Of a stretch of 64,000 nucleotides of DNA, positions 28,183 to 36,397 are shown one piece after another; position 1 is the first letter of the stretch, and the number at the start of each line of letters is the position of its first letter. The stretch is from Tepidamorphaceae bacterium (GTDB taxonomy: Bacteria > Pseudomonadota > Alphaproteobacteria > Rhizobiales > JAKSCL01): contig JANQPO010000020.1 of assembly GCA_028289445.1 (NCBI GenBank), positions 62,001 to 126,000 of the forward strand. Reading direction: 5' to 3'. The notes under the pieces were generated by a model that was not told the DNA's origin, ran no database searches, and saw only the letters and a list, made by a program, of their open reading frames with translations. The translations under genes and the position numbers were made by a program.

Positions 28183-29262
28183 ATGGCGAGTGTAACGATC
28201 AGCGACGTGAGTAAGTCTTTCGGGACCGTGGAGGTCATCCACGGCCTGTCGCTCGACATCCCCGATGGAAAGTTCGTCGTTCTCCTTGGCCCGTCCGGCT
28301 GCGGCAAGTCGACTCTCCTGCGGATGATCGCTGGGCTGGAGACCGCAACCAAGGGCGACATCGCGATCGCCGACACCGTGGTCAATACCGTCCACCCAAA
28401 AGACAGGAACATCGCCATGGTGTTCCAGAACTACGCGCTCTACGCCCACATGACCGTCTTTGACAACATGGCGTTTTCGATGGACCTGCGCGGCACGCCC
28501 AAAGCCGAGATGAAGGAAAAAGTGGATTGGGCCGCCTCGATCCTGAACCTGACCGACTATCTCGACCGCTATCCCCGCCAGCTTTCCGGCGGCCAGCGCC
28601 AGCGCGTCGCCATGGGACGCGCCATCGTTCGCGACCCGGCGGTTTTCCTCTTCGATGAGCCGCTGTCCAATCTAGACGCCAAGCTGCGCGTCCAGATGCG
28701 CACCGAGATCAAAGAGCTGCACCAAAAGCTGAAAACCACGACGGTCTACGTCACCCACGACCAGATCGAAGCAATGACCATGGCCGATCACATCGTCATC
28801 ATGCGCGATGGGGTGATCGAGCAGGAGGGACGGCCGCTCGACATTTACGACGGCCCGGACAATCTCTTCGTGGCCGGCTTCATCGGGTCTCCGGGCATGA
28901 ACATGCTGAATGGCACCGTCGAACGCATGGATGGCACACCGATTGTGCGGATGACCGATGAGATCGCGTTGCCGCTGCCCGAGAACGCCGGGGCCAAGGA
29001 CGGGCAAGCCGTCGTCTACGGCATCCGGCCGGAACATCTGGAACCGCGACCGGATACGGGGACGCTCGCCGCCACGACCCAGGTGGTCGAGCCGACGGGT
29101 CCGGAGAATCATGTTTACGCCAGCTTGGGTGGCGTGGAGGTATGCGCCATCACGCGCGATCGGATCGAATTCAAGCCCGAGGCGCCGGTCCGCCTGACGC
29201 CCGATCTCGAGCGCGTTCACCTGTTCGATGCCGACACGGGCATGGTGATCCGGCATGGCTAG
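28183..29262 (+). CDS. ABC transporter ATPase (UgpC/MalK type)
   Basis: ATP-hydrolysing subunit of the island's importer, 359 residues. Walker A is GPSGCGKST (about 38-46), the signature is LSGGQRQRVA and Walker B is VFLFDEPLSNLD. The Q-loop lies in VFQNYALYAHMTV and the switch His in VTHD. A C-terminal TOBE-like domain (about 235-359) is present, as in MalK/UgpC. It overlaps the next gene by 8 bases. Confidence 0.93.
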   Translation: MASVTISDVSKSFGTVEVIHGLSLDIPDGKFVVLLGPSGCGKSTLLRMIAGLETATKGDIAIADTVVNTVHPKDRNIAMVFQNYALYAHMTVFDNMAFSMDLRGTPKAEMKEKVDWAASILNLTDYLDRYPRQLSGGQRQRVAMGRAIVRDPAVFLFDEPLSNLDAKLRVQMRTEIKELHQKLKTTTVYVTHDQIEAMTMADHIVIMRDGVIEQEGRPLDIYDGPDNLFVAGFIGSPGMNMLNGTVERMDGTPIVRMTDEIALPLPENAGAKDGQAVVYGIRPEHLEPRPDTGTLAATTQVVEPTGPENHVYASLGGVEVCAITRDRIEFKPEAPVRLTPDLERVHLFDADTGMVIRHG

Positions 29263-30310
29263 GATCGTCGTCCTCGGCGCCGGTGTCATGGGATCGGCGA
29301 TGTCGGTGCCGGCCGACGCGCGCGGCCATGACATCCGGCTTGTCGGAACGCATTTGGATACGCAAATCGTCGAAGCGATTATGGCGACACGTGTCCATCC
29401 GACCCTCGGCATGACCCTGCCGGACTCCGTCAGAGCCTATCAATGGACCGAGTTTGGCGCGATCTTGGACGAAGGCGCCGACCTGATCATCATCGGGGTA
29501 TCATCGGCGGGTGTCGAATGGGCGATCGACAGATTGGTCGTTGCACTGTCCGCGCCGGTACCAATTCTCATGGTGACGAAGGGTCTGGCCATCGAGGACA
29601 CAACGCTGTCATCCCTCCCGGCTCATGTGTCGAATGCTCTGGAAGAGCGGCTTGGCTTTGCGGTTCCCATAGTGGCCGTCGCCGGGCCGGCCATTGCCGG
29701 AGAGCAGGCAGCCCGACGCGACACATCGGTTGTCTTCACCGGAGTGGATGACGATGCGATCGATCATGCCATGGCGATGCTGCGGACACCGTTCTATCAT
29801 GTTCGACGCTCCATGGATGTCGTCGGCGTGGAGTTCTGTGCGGCGTTCAAGAATTTCTTCGCACTGGGCATTGGAACGGCCAGCGGACGCTGCGAGGCGT
29901 CGATACCCGTCGAGAACGGTGCCAAGATGCACAATGTTGCGGCGGGTTTGTTTGCCCAGGCGCTTTCGGAGATGCGGCTCCTGGTGACGGCTCATGGCGG
30001 CGAGGCGGAGACCGTCGGCGGCCTCGCTGGAACCGGCGATCTCTATGTGACTTGCATGGCGGGGCGCAACACCAAGATGGGCCGATTGCTTGGAACCGGA
30101 CTGACGTATTCGCAAGCCAAGACCGAGCACATGACCGATGACACGGTGGAGGGCGCCGATCTGGCACTGTCGGTCGGACCGGCATTGAATCGCATGTTCT
30201 CGACCGGCCAGCTCGACCGCGACGCCATGCCTATGACAACGGCGATTATCGATGCGGTGTGCGATGACCGGGTATTCGCGGCGGATTGGACGCGCTTTCA
30301 CGCCGCTTGA
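29255..30310 (+). CDS. NAD(P)-dependent glycerol-3-phosphate dehydrogenase-like protein
   Basis: A GpsA-like enzyme of 351 residues. The N-terminal dinucleotide motif is GAGVMGSA (about 8-15), and the catalytic Lys region is CAAFKNFFALGIG, matching the conserved LKN block of GpsA. It is divergent from canonical GpsA and embedded in the polyol island, so it probably acts on a polyol or ketose phosphate here rather than in lipid synthesis. With the AraM-like enzyme it gives the island two phosphate dehydrogenases whose family substrates are mirror images (G1P and G3P). Confidence 0.8.
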   Translation: MARIVVLGAGVMGSAMSVPADARGHDIRLVGTHLDTQIVEAIMATRVHPTLGMTLPDSVRAYQWTEFGAILDEGADLIIIGVSSAGVEWAIDRLVVALSAPVPILMVTKGLAIEDTTLSSLPAHVSNALEERLGFAVPIVAVAGPAIAGEQAARRDTSVVFTGVDDDAIDHAMAMLRTPFYHVRRSMDVVGVEFCAAFKNFFALGIGTASGRCEASIPVENGAKMHNVAAGLFAQALSEMRLLVTAHGGEAETVGGLAGTGDLYVTCMAGRNTKMGRLLGTGLTYSQAKTEHMTDDTVEGADLALSVGPALNRMFSTGQLDRDAMPMTTAIIDAVCDDRVFAADWTRFHAA

Positions 30311-30337
30311 CGGACTGATGGATTGGGAGACGAAACG

Positions 30338-30811
30338 ATGAACGACAGCGATAAACCAAAGCTGGTGATCGGCGCCGACAATCTCGGCATCGACCTGAAA
30401 ACGGCGATCCGTGGCCATTTGGAAGAGCAGGGTTTCGCCGTTGACGACATCGGCGTCGATAGCCGCGATCCGGTCGACTATCCAGATATCGGTGCGGCTC
30501 TGGCGCGTAAGGTCGCCGATGGCGCTTACGATCGCGGCATCCTGATTTGCGGCACAGGCGCCGGCATGGCGATCACGGCAAACAAGGTTCCGGGCGTGCG
30601 CGCGGTTTGCGTGCAGGATCCCTACACGGCCGAGCGGGCGATTGCATCGAACAATGCGCAGGTCATCACGCTCGGCCAGTTGATCACCGGCCCGGCTGTG
30701 GCGACAATGTTGGTGGATATCTGGTTGGCAAACGAATTCCAGGGCGGGCGCTCGGCGCCGAAGGTGGCGAAGATGGACGCTCTTGACGATCAGTATCGCT
30801 CAACGGACTAG
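30338..30811 (+). CDS. RpiB/LacA/LacB family sugar-phosphate isomerase, atypical active site
   Basis: An aldose-ketose isomerase of 157 residues, started at the ATG at 30338 behind GGGAGA. The base cysteine is kept (Cys71 in LICGTGAGM). Compared with E. coli RpiB, the phosphate-site His of the GxDH block is Asn (IGADNLG, Asn15), and the ring-opening His before the conserved Asn is Ser (IASNNAQV, Ser105). Loss of the ring-opening base fits an open-chain tetrulose or tetrose phosphate, as in EryI/DerI enzymes of tetritol pathways. That last point is inference. Confidence 0.8.
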   Translation: MNDSDKPKLVIGADNLGIDLKTAIRGHLEEQGFAVDDIGVDSRDPVDYPDIGAALARKVADGAYDRGILICGTGAGMAITANKVPGVRAVCVQDPYTAERAIASNNAQVITLGQLITGPAVATMLVDIWLANEFQGGRSAPKVAKMDALDDQYRSTD

Positions 30812-30818
30812 TAACCTG

Positions 30819-31793
30819 ATGAAGAGCACCGCGCAGGCGACACCGACGACACTGCCGACGGCCGCTGCGCCCGACGAGGACCTGCTCGTGCGTGCCGCCT
30901 GGGCCTATTATGTCGAGGGACTGACCCAAGGCGAGGTCGCCGCGCGGCTCGGACTCAACCGGGTTCGCGTCAACCGAATGTTGGCGCAGGCCCGCGAAAG
31001 CGGTCTCGTTCAAATTCGCATCAACACCAGCCATCCCATCGCCGCTGCGCGCGCGCTAGAGAACCGCTACGGCCTCGATCGCGCCGTCATCGTTCCCACG
31101 CCCGATGATCCCTACCGTACGCCCAACGCGATCGCTGTGGCGGCGGGCGCGGAACTGTCGCGACGGATCGTCGACAATATGTCGGTCGGCGTTGGATGGG
31201 GCCGGACCCTGCAATTGTCGCTACAGTCCATGGAGCGCCGAATGGTCTCCAATCTGTCCGTCGTCTCGTTGCTCGGCGGCCTAACGCGCGGATCGGTCAT
31301 GAATGCCTACGAGACGGCCAGCCGGCTTGCCGGGATCTATGGCGCAACCTGTCTCTACATTGCCGGTCCGGCGTTTGCCGATACACCGGAAACGCAGCGC
31401 ATTCTTCTACAGCAATCGATCGTGCGCGATGCCCTCGATCAGGCACGGTCTGTCGATATCGCGCTGATCTCGGTCGGGTCCACCACGGTCGACGCGTCCA
31501 TGGCGGAACTCGGCATTATCTCAGACACCGATCGTCTGGCTCTGGTGAAGGCGGGCGCCGTCGGCGACATCTGCGCCCATTGGATCGACGCCGAAGGCCG
31601 CACCATCGATCATCCGCTGAACCATCGCGTCATCGCGCTCAATCCGGATGAGCTTGCGGGGATCGGAACCGTCATTCTGGCATCGGGCGGCAGCGATAAG
31701 ATCCCGGTTCTTCGCGCGGCCATGCGACGGGGTGGGATCAACGTTCTCGTGACCGACGAAAAGACCGCCGAGGCGCTTGACTCGGACGACTGA
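30819..31793 (+). CDS. SorC/DeoR-type sugar-binding transcriptional regulator
   Basis: 324 residues from the ATG at 30819. The N-terminal helix-turn-helix is at about 30-65 (YVEGLTQGEVAARLGLNRVRVNRMLAQARESG), followed by a sugar-phosphate-binding domain of the SorC C-terminal type with VGVGWGRTL and the GSTTVDAS region. EryD, the erythritol repressor of Brucella and rhizobia, belongs to this family. It closes the island and lies 7 bases after the isomerase gene, so it is probably the local, metabolite-sensing regulator. Confidence 0.88.
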   Translation: MKSTAQATPTTLPTAAAPDEDLLVRAAWAYYVEGLTQGEVAARLGLNRVRVNRMLAQARESGLVQIRINTSHPIAAARALENRYGLDRAVIVPTPDDPYRTPNAIAVAAGAELSRRIVDNMSVGVGWGRTLQLSLQSMERRMVSNLSVVSLLGGLTRGSVMNAYETASRLAGIYGATCLYIAGPAFADTPETQRILLQQSIVRDALDQARSVDIALISVGSTTVDASMAELGIISDTDRLALVKAGAVGDICAHWIDAEGRTIDHPLNHRVIALNPDELAGIGTVILASGGSDKIPVLRAAMRRGGINVLVTDEKTAEALDSDD

Positions 31794-31857
31794 GCTTTGG
31801 GGCCATCTGTGAGCAGGGCCGATAGGTTACTAGAGTCAGCTTGCCCAGTGCAGATTC

Positions 31858-33255
31858 TTACTCCTGCCGCCAGGCGAGCTTGCCGTTCAGATAAAGCGGT
31901 TCGGAAAGCGGTAGGATCCAGTCGGCACGGGCGAAGGTCCAATTTTCCTCGGTCAGATCGCGACCTCGATCGATTAGGGGCGCGTCCCGCCTCCCGTTGA
32001 GTGACGCCGACGCGATGACCCGGACCACCGGGTCAACGACGCCATGGCGAGCCCGCCACATGTCTTCGAGATGATGGGCATAACGCAGGATCATCTCCGG
32101 ATTGCCGGACATCTTGTGGATCTGCCTCGGCGTTAGAAAATCGCGATTATCGACGGTCCAACGGCGGTCGGTTGCGGGGTCGGTCACGTAAAAGATCGTC
32201 GATCCCACCTTGCGGCGCAGCATCATCTGCCAGGCATAGCGGTGTCCTTCCTCAGTCCAGCTCGGCCGGCCGGGATAGGCGAAATGGCGAAGCGGCAGAG
32301 CGATTTGCACGGCGATCCAGACCGCAAGACCGACAACCGCGGCATTCCGCAGCCATGGACCGACGGGTTTCAGTTCACCGGCTCCCTGCACGGTCGCGGC
32401 AGCGGCGCGCCCGATCAGCGGGATACGCCGCATCACCTGGCGTGGCCAATCTGGATCGAAGAAAATCAGCGTCGCGGCAATCGTCAGCCACGGGAAAATG
32501 CCGATGGTGAACATGAAATGGTTCATCACATGGAAGCCGCAATAGGCGGCAAAGGCATAAATCCGCGTGCGCTTCCACAGCAGGAGTGGGGCGCCGACCA
32601 GATGAACGAGGATGGCGCTGTAGGCGGCGATCGCCACGACCCAGGTCTCGGTGAACAGGTGGCCGATGAACGGAAAGCTGGCGCGATCGGCCAGCCAGAT
32701 CTGCAACGGCTGTAGCCTCAGCCAGTCCGGGTTGAGCTTCACCAGACCGGCGAAGATCAACATGACCTCCATTTGAGCCTTGAGCGTCCACATGGCGATC
32801 GCTGGAACGGTCTGGCTCTTGAGGGACGGCCGTAGCCAGGCATCGATCGCCCAGGTCCTGTTGGCCGGCAGGAAGATCATCAAGAAGCCGAGCAGGAGGA
32901 CGAAATAGAAGTGGTTCAGATAGCGCGCCTGGTCGAGCAGGAAGACGTAAGCGAATCCGAAGAAGAAAACGACGGTGGCGATCCGGTAGAACGCGCCGAA
33001 GGCAATGCACAGCGCCGCAACGCCCAAGATCGCGAAGTGCCAATACAGACCTTCGCCCGGCCAGGGCTGGACCCAGCCAAATCCGAAATATGTGAACAGG
33101 AAGTCCGGCGCCAGATAATGGTGATGGATCCAGTCCTTTTCGAAGAACCGCCAGACTTCGATCGCCATGATCAGTCCGAACGCGATCCGAAAGACGGCCA
33201 GGGACGCACCGTCCACCGGCGCGAACGCGGAACCGAAACGGTTCAATACCCGCAT
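31858..33255 (-). CDS. HTTM / vitamin K-dependent gamma-carboxylase-like membrane protein
   Basis: A polytopic membrane protein of 465 residues from the ATG at 33255 (MRVLNRFGSAFAPVDGASLAVFR). The N-terminal two-thirds hold about eight hydrophobic segments in the HTTM pattern shared with vitamin K-dependent gamma-glutamyl carboxylase, including WRFFEKDWIHHHYL and LNHFYFVLLLGFLMIFLPANR. The last 130 residues form a soluble domain. What bacterial members do is mostly unknown. A DCC-family thiol protein lies just upstream on the same strand, an association seen elsewhere. Confidence 0.8.
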   Translation of the reverse strand: MRVLNRFGSAFAPVDGASLAVFRIAFGLIMAIEVWRFFEKDWIHHHYLAPDFLFTYFGFGWVQPWPGEGLYWHFAILGVAALCIAFGAFYRIATVVFFFGFAYVFLLDQARYLNHFYFVLLLGFLMIFLPANRTWAIDAWLRPSLKSQTVPAIAMWTLKAQMEVMLIFAGLVKLNPDWLRLQPLQIWLADRASFPFIGHLFTETWVVAIAAYSAILVHLVGAPLLLWKRTRIYAFAAYCGFHVMNHFMFTIGIFPWLTIAATLIFFDPDWPRQVMRRIPLIGRAAAATVQGAGELKPVGPWLRNAAVVGLAVWIAVQIALPLRHFAYPGRPSWTEEGHRYAWQMMLRRKVGSTIFYVTDPATDRRWTVDNRDFLTPRQIHKMSGNPEMILRYAHHLEDMWRARHGVVDPVVRVIASASLNGRRDAPLIDRGRDLTEENWTFARADWILPLSEPLYLNGKLAWRQE

Positions 33256-33353
33256 TTTTCGATAACCCTTGCACCCGGATCGCACGATCGCGGCCATGGT
33301 GCACAACGGGTTTTAAGGATGAGCTAAGACGGGCGGCTGCGGAAAACGACTGG

Positions 33354-33376
33354 TCATGCCCGGACTTGATCCGGGG
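33354..33376. repeat. REP-like palindrome
   Basis: CCCGGA-CTTGA-TCCGGG at 33359-33375, preceded by TCATG. This short palindrome resembles dispersed intergenic repeats common in Hyphomicrobiales. It sits in the 225-base gap between the HTTM gene and the DCC gene; the rest of the gap is GC-rich and shows no gene or clear promoter. Confidence 0.5.
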
Positions 33377-33480
33377 CCTCGTCTAAAGTGGCCCTGGCGA
33401 GGTCCCCGACTCTTCGCTCCGCTCCGGCCGGGACGGCGGCGCTTTTCCCCACCGCCGAACCTAACCGCATTGCGCGACGA

Positions 33481-33855
33481 TCAGGCGCTCAGCGGTGGCC
33501 GGCCAAGCACTTTGAGCGTGGCGTTGCGCCCCATGCGCAGCAGCGGATAAGCGAAGCGGGCGAGCTGCGGGTGCTTGAAAAGAAACACGTTCACGCTGTT
33601 GAAGGTGTCGGACCGGGAACTCATCAGCGCCAAACGGTTGAGACACGCGGCGCCGTGATAGAACTCGCCACCGATCCGCAAGACCATGCCGGCATTGATG
33701 TCGAGGCCCTTGTCGCGCACCCAATCGATCTCCGGTCCGCCGCGCCTCGCGTCGATGAGCCGGAGGTCACCGAGCGCGCGACGCAGTCGCACATAGCGTG
33801 CGTACCGGCTGCAAAACGGGCATTCGCCGTCATAGATAAGTGTGGCTGCGGACAT
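33481..33855 (-). CDS. DCC family thiol-disulfide oxidoreductase (DUF393)
   Basis: 124 residues from the ATG at 33855. The defining block YDGECPFCSRYARYVR gives Asp-Gly-x-Cys-x-x-Cys near the N-terminus (about 8-24), and the predicted fold is thioredoxin-like. These proteins are often paired with HTTM/gamma-carboxylase-like membrane proteins, as here. The upstream start at 33888 is less likely because the family begins near ATLIYDG. Function is inferred only at family level. Confidence 0.82.
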   Translation of the reverse strand: MSAATLIYDGECPFCSRYARYVRLRRALGDLRLIDARRGGPEIDWVRDKGLDINAGMVLRIGGEFYHGAACLNRLALMSSRSDTFNSVNVFLFKHPQLARFAYPLLRMGRNATLKVLGRPPLSA

Positions 33856-34034
33856 GGTACACCAACTCTTTCCCCTGCCGCTGGACAACGTCCATGCGAT
33901 CCCATGATGGCCGCCACATCATTTCGGCAAGATTAAGACAATGCATTGCCGATTGTCACGCAAGTTGAAACATCAGATACAATCTATGCGTGTATAGTAT
34001 AAATGCAGTAACTCATAGTAGAATAATACACGTT

Positions 34035-34087
34035 CCCTACAATTGTTCCGGGTTCATTCCCTGAATCTTAACCCGATTACTGTAGGG
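34035..34087. other. Nested inverted repeat in the leader of the TadG-like gene
   Basis: CCCTACA (34035-34041) pairs with TGTAGGG (34081-34087), and inside it CGGGTT (34049-34054) pairs with AACCCG (34070-34075). The 263 bases from 33856 to 34118 are clearly more AT-rich than the neighbours. The structure lies 30-80 bases upstream of the vWA gene, so it could be a 5' UTR stem, an operator or the terminator of an unseen transcript. No small gene is visible in this gap. Confidence 0.5.
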
Positions 34088-34118
34088 ACTCCCATACCTC
34101 AATGCGCACTGCTCGCAT

Positions 34119-35579
34119 TTGAATCGATTTGGCCAAGAGAAAGGCAGCGTCGTGCTTCTCAGGTTCTTGCGTCGGAGCGAATCCGGCAATGTTGCGGTCA
34201 TCTTTGCTCTTACGCTCGTTCCGGTTCTCGGGCTGATCGGCGCCGCCGTTGACTATTCCATGGTGACAAAGTCGAGAAGCGATCTGCAAGCCGTTGCCGA
34301 TGCTGCTGCCCTCGCCGGAGCGGCGCTTCCCAACGCCACCGACGACGAGCGGATTGCCGAAGTTCACAAGTTTCTCGATTCAAACGAGGCGGCCGATTTC
34401 GACACACCGAGTGTCTCCATTGAGGGCGATCGCGTGGTCGTCACGCTGGGACAGGAACTGCCGACCAGCCTCATGCACTTGCTCGACGTCGACACATTCA
34501 ACGTCAGCGCCAACTCTGAAGCCTTGATCCCAGGCGCGCTCACTGCAGAAATCGCGCTCGTTCTCGACTATTCGGGATCGATGAACGGCAGCAACAAGTA
34601 TCAGACGATGCGCGATGCGACGATCGATCTGATCAACGGGCTTGACGATGCCTCCAGTGCCAACACGATCAAGTTCGGGCTCGTTCCGTTCTCCGAGTAT
34701 GTCTACACGGATATGACCACGGACTATATCCGCGACATTCATTCATCCTATTTCGGATCAACCGTGCGGGCGTGCCTCGACAGCCGCCGCTATCCGTATG
34801 CGGTCCAATCGTCGACGCCGAACTCCTCCGTCAATGCATCGCGTTGGCCGGCCCCCGGCATGCCCAATGCGTTGGAGTATCCAGGCAGCACACTGCCCTC
34901 CGGTGATTATCTCAACGATCTGGTCTCGACAGTCGATTGCACGCCGCCGCCCTCGGGCGATGACGATGACGATGGCGGCGGCACCTATGTGCCGAACGAT
35001 TACTGCCTGCGGACGTATACGAGCGGCGAGGAATCGAGCCAGCAGGGCGAGATCGTGGTCAGCGACTTCGCGTCGGTCGATCCGCAATGTGCTAACTACC
35101 GCGATAAGGACGTCCGGGTGCGGCCTTTGACGACCGACTATGCCAGCCTGATCGGTCAGCTTGAATTCATGACGCCGATTCAACTCACCAACATCGCGCT
35201 CGGCCTTGAGTTCGGATGGCACATCCTGACGCCTAATGCCCCCTATATGGAGGGCGAAGTGCCAGATGACGATGTGATCAAAGCCATCGTGCTACTCACC
35301 GATGGCCGACAAACCGTCGGCGGCTTCGGTCCCTCGGACAGTTTCAATATCGGCCGTGCGGATCAAAACACCGAAGCACTGTGCGCATCGATCAAGGATG
35401 ACGACATCCTACTGATTACCGTAGCCTTCGACCTCAACCATGTTGGGACACGCGATCGGTTGCGCGATTGCGCCAGTGAGACGGAGTTCTTCTTCGAAGC
35501 CGATACGAATTCCGAGCTGGTCAGCGTGTTCCATACCATCATGGACATGTTCCTGACGCCGGTTCGCCTGGTGAAGTAA
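34119..35579 (+). CDS. TadE/TadG-like protein with von Willebrand A domain
   Basis: 486 residues. An N-terminal hydrophobic segment (about 23-45, GNVAVIFALTLVPVLGLIGAAVDYSM) has the Flp-pilus TadE/TadG pattern, followed by a surface domain with the metal-ion-dependent adhesion site DYSGSMNGS (about 149-157) and the LLTDGRQTVGG region. A Pro/Ser/Asp/Gly linker (about 273-290) interrupts the vWA domain. No other tad genes are present, so it is an orphan. A GTG at 34152 with GAAAGG upstream is another possible start. Confidence 0.8.
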   Translation: MNRFGQEKGSVVLLRFLRRSESGNVAVIFALTLVPVLGLIGAAVDYSMVTKSRSDLQAVADAAALAGAALPNATDDERIAEVHKFLDSNEAADFDTPSVSIEGDRVVVTLGQELPTSLMHLLDVDTFNVSANSEALIPGALTAEIALVLDYSGSMNGSNKYQTMRDATIDLINGLDDASSANTIKFGLVPFSEYVYTDMTTDYIRDIHSSYFGSTVRACLDSRRYPYAVQSSTPNSSVNASRWPAPGMPNALEYPGSTLPSGDYLNDLVSTVDCTPPPSGDDDDDGGGTYVPNDYCLRTYTSGEESSQQGEIVVSDFASVDPQCANYRDKDVRVRPLTTDYASLIGQLEFMTPIQLTNIALGLEFGWHILTPNAPYMEGEVPDDDVIKAIVLLTDGRQTVGGFGPSDSFNIGRADQNTEALCASIKDDDILLITVAFDLNHVGTRDRLRDCASETEFFFEADTNSELVSVFHTIMDMFLTPVRLVK

Positions 35580-35706
35580 AATCGACCCGCTGGTCTGACG
35601 TTTGCACGTTTCCGATTGCTCCGCCGCCTAGCTAATTTGCGCCCGGGGGCCAGCCACGGTACATTCGCCGGTGCGCATGCATTTCATTCGCGCCGGCGAG
35701 GCCGCG

Positions 35707-36312
35707 ATGAATATCAACGATGCCTTTTCGTTCCTGGACACCTTGAAGAAGCGCCCAGTTCAGGCGGTTCTCGCAGTCATCGTTCTGTGTGCCGTCGTCG
35801 CGGCCATATCGTTCTCAAATGAAATCGGTGGCAGTCTGGCGAACTGGCGCACCGCCAATTCAACTTCACCGGAATCTAGAACCGTTTCGTTCTTTGCAGA
35901 CAACTTCACCAACAACGCCAATTTGACTCTCGACAAGTTCAACAAGGAAACGTTTGAATCCTTCGCCCGTGCGGCGCGTGATGGCGATCTCATCGGGTTC
36001 TTGAACCGCATTGATCCGCGCCATTTTCGCGGCCAGCTGTTCGAGATCGGCGATTTCGGACGTGAGGCCGGCGACTGGGATATCGGCGCCGCGCTCGAAC
36101 AATATGTCTGCGAATTCCTGACGATGTGCCATATCGGCGAATCGCGGACGTTCTCCGATCTCAAGGCGTTACAGTTCCTTAGCATCGATCGGCGCCCGGA
36201 AGACGCGCTGATCACCGTTCGCGTGTTGTTGACGTTCACTTCGGGCGAGACGGCGACCACTGAAATCTACTACGATCCGGGCATTCTCCGGTTTTCGGCG
36301 GACGTCGGCTAA
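35707..36312 (+). CDS. Hypothetical protein with one membrane segment
   Basis: From the ATG at 35707 (MNINDAFSFLD) there are 201 residues: a short cytoplasmic start, one membrane helix (about 20-37, AVLAVIVLCAVVAAISF) and a soluble domain that would face the periplasm. I do not recognise it. An upstream ATG at 35671 is possible. It follows the vWA gene on the same strand with 127 bases between, and precedes uvrB by 85 bases. Confidence 0.6.
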   Translation: MNINDAFSFLDTLKKRPVQAVLAVIVLCAVVAAISFSNEIGGSLANWRTANSTSPESRTVSFFADNFTNNANLTLDKFNKETFESFARAARDGDLIGFLNRIDPRHFRGQLFEIGDFGREAGDWDIGAALEQYVCEFLTMCHIGESRTFSDLKALQFLSIDRRPEDALITVRVLLTFTSGETATTEIYYDPGILRFSADVG

Positions 36313-36397
36313 CCTCCTGACATTTCCTGTCAGTTGAGCGGCGATTTTCGTTGCTCACCCTCTCGCCTTTGGCGGCGTTACCGCCCATATTGGCGCC

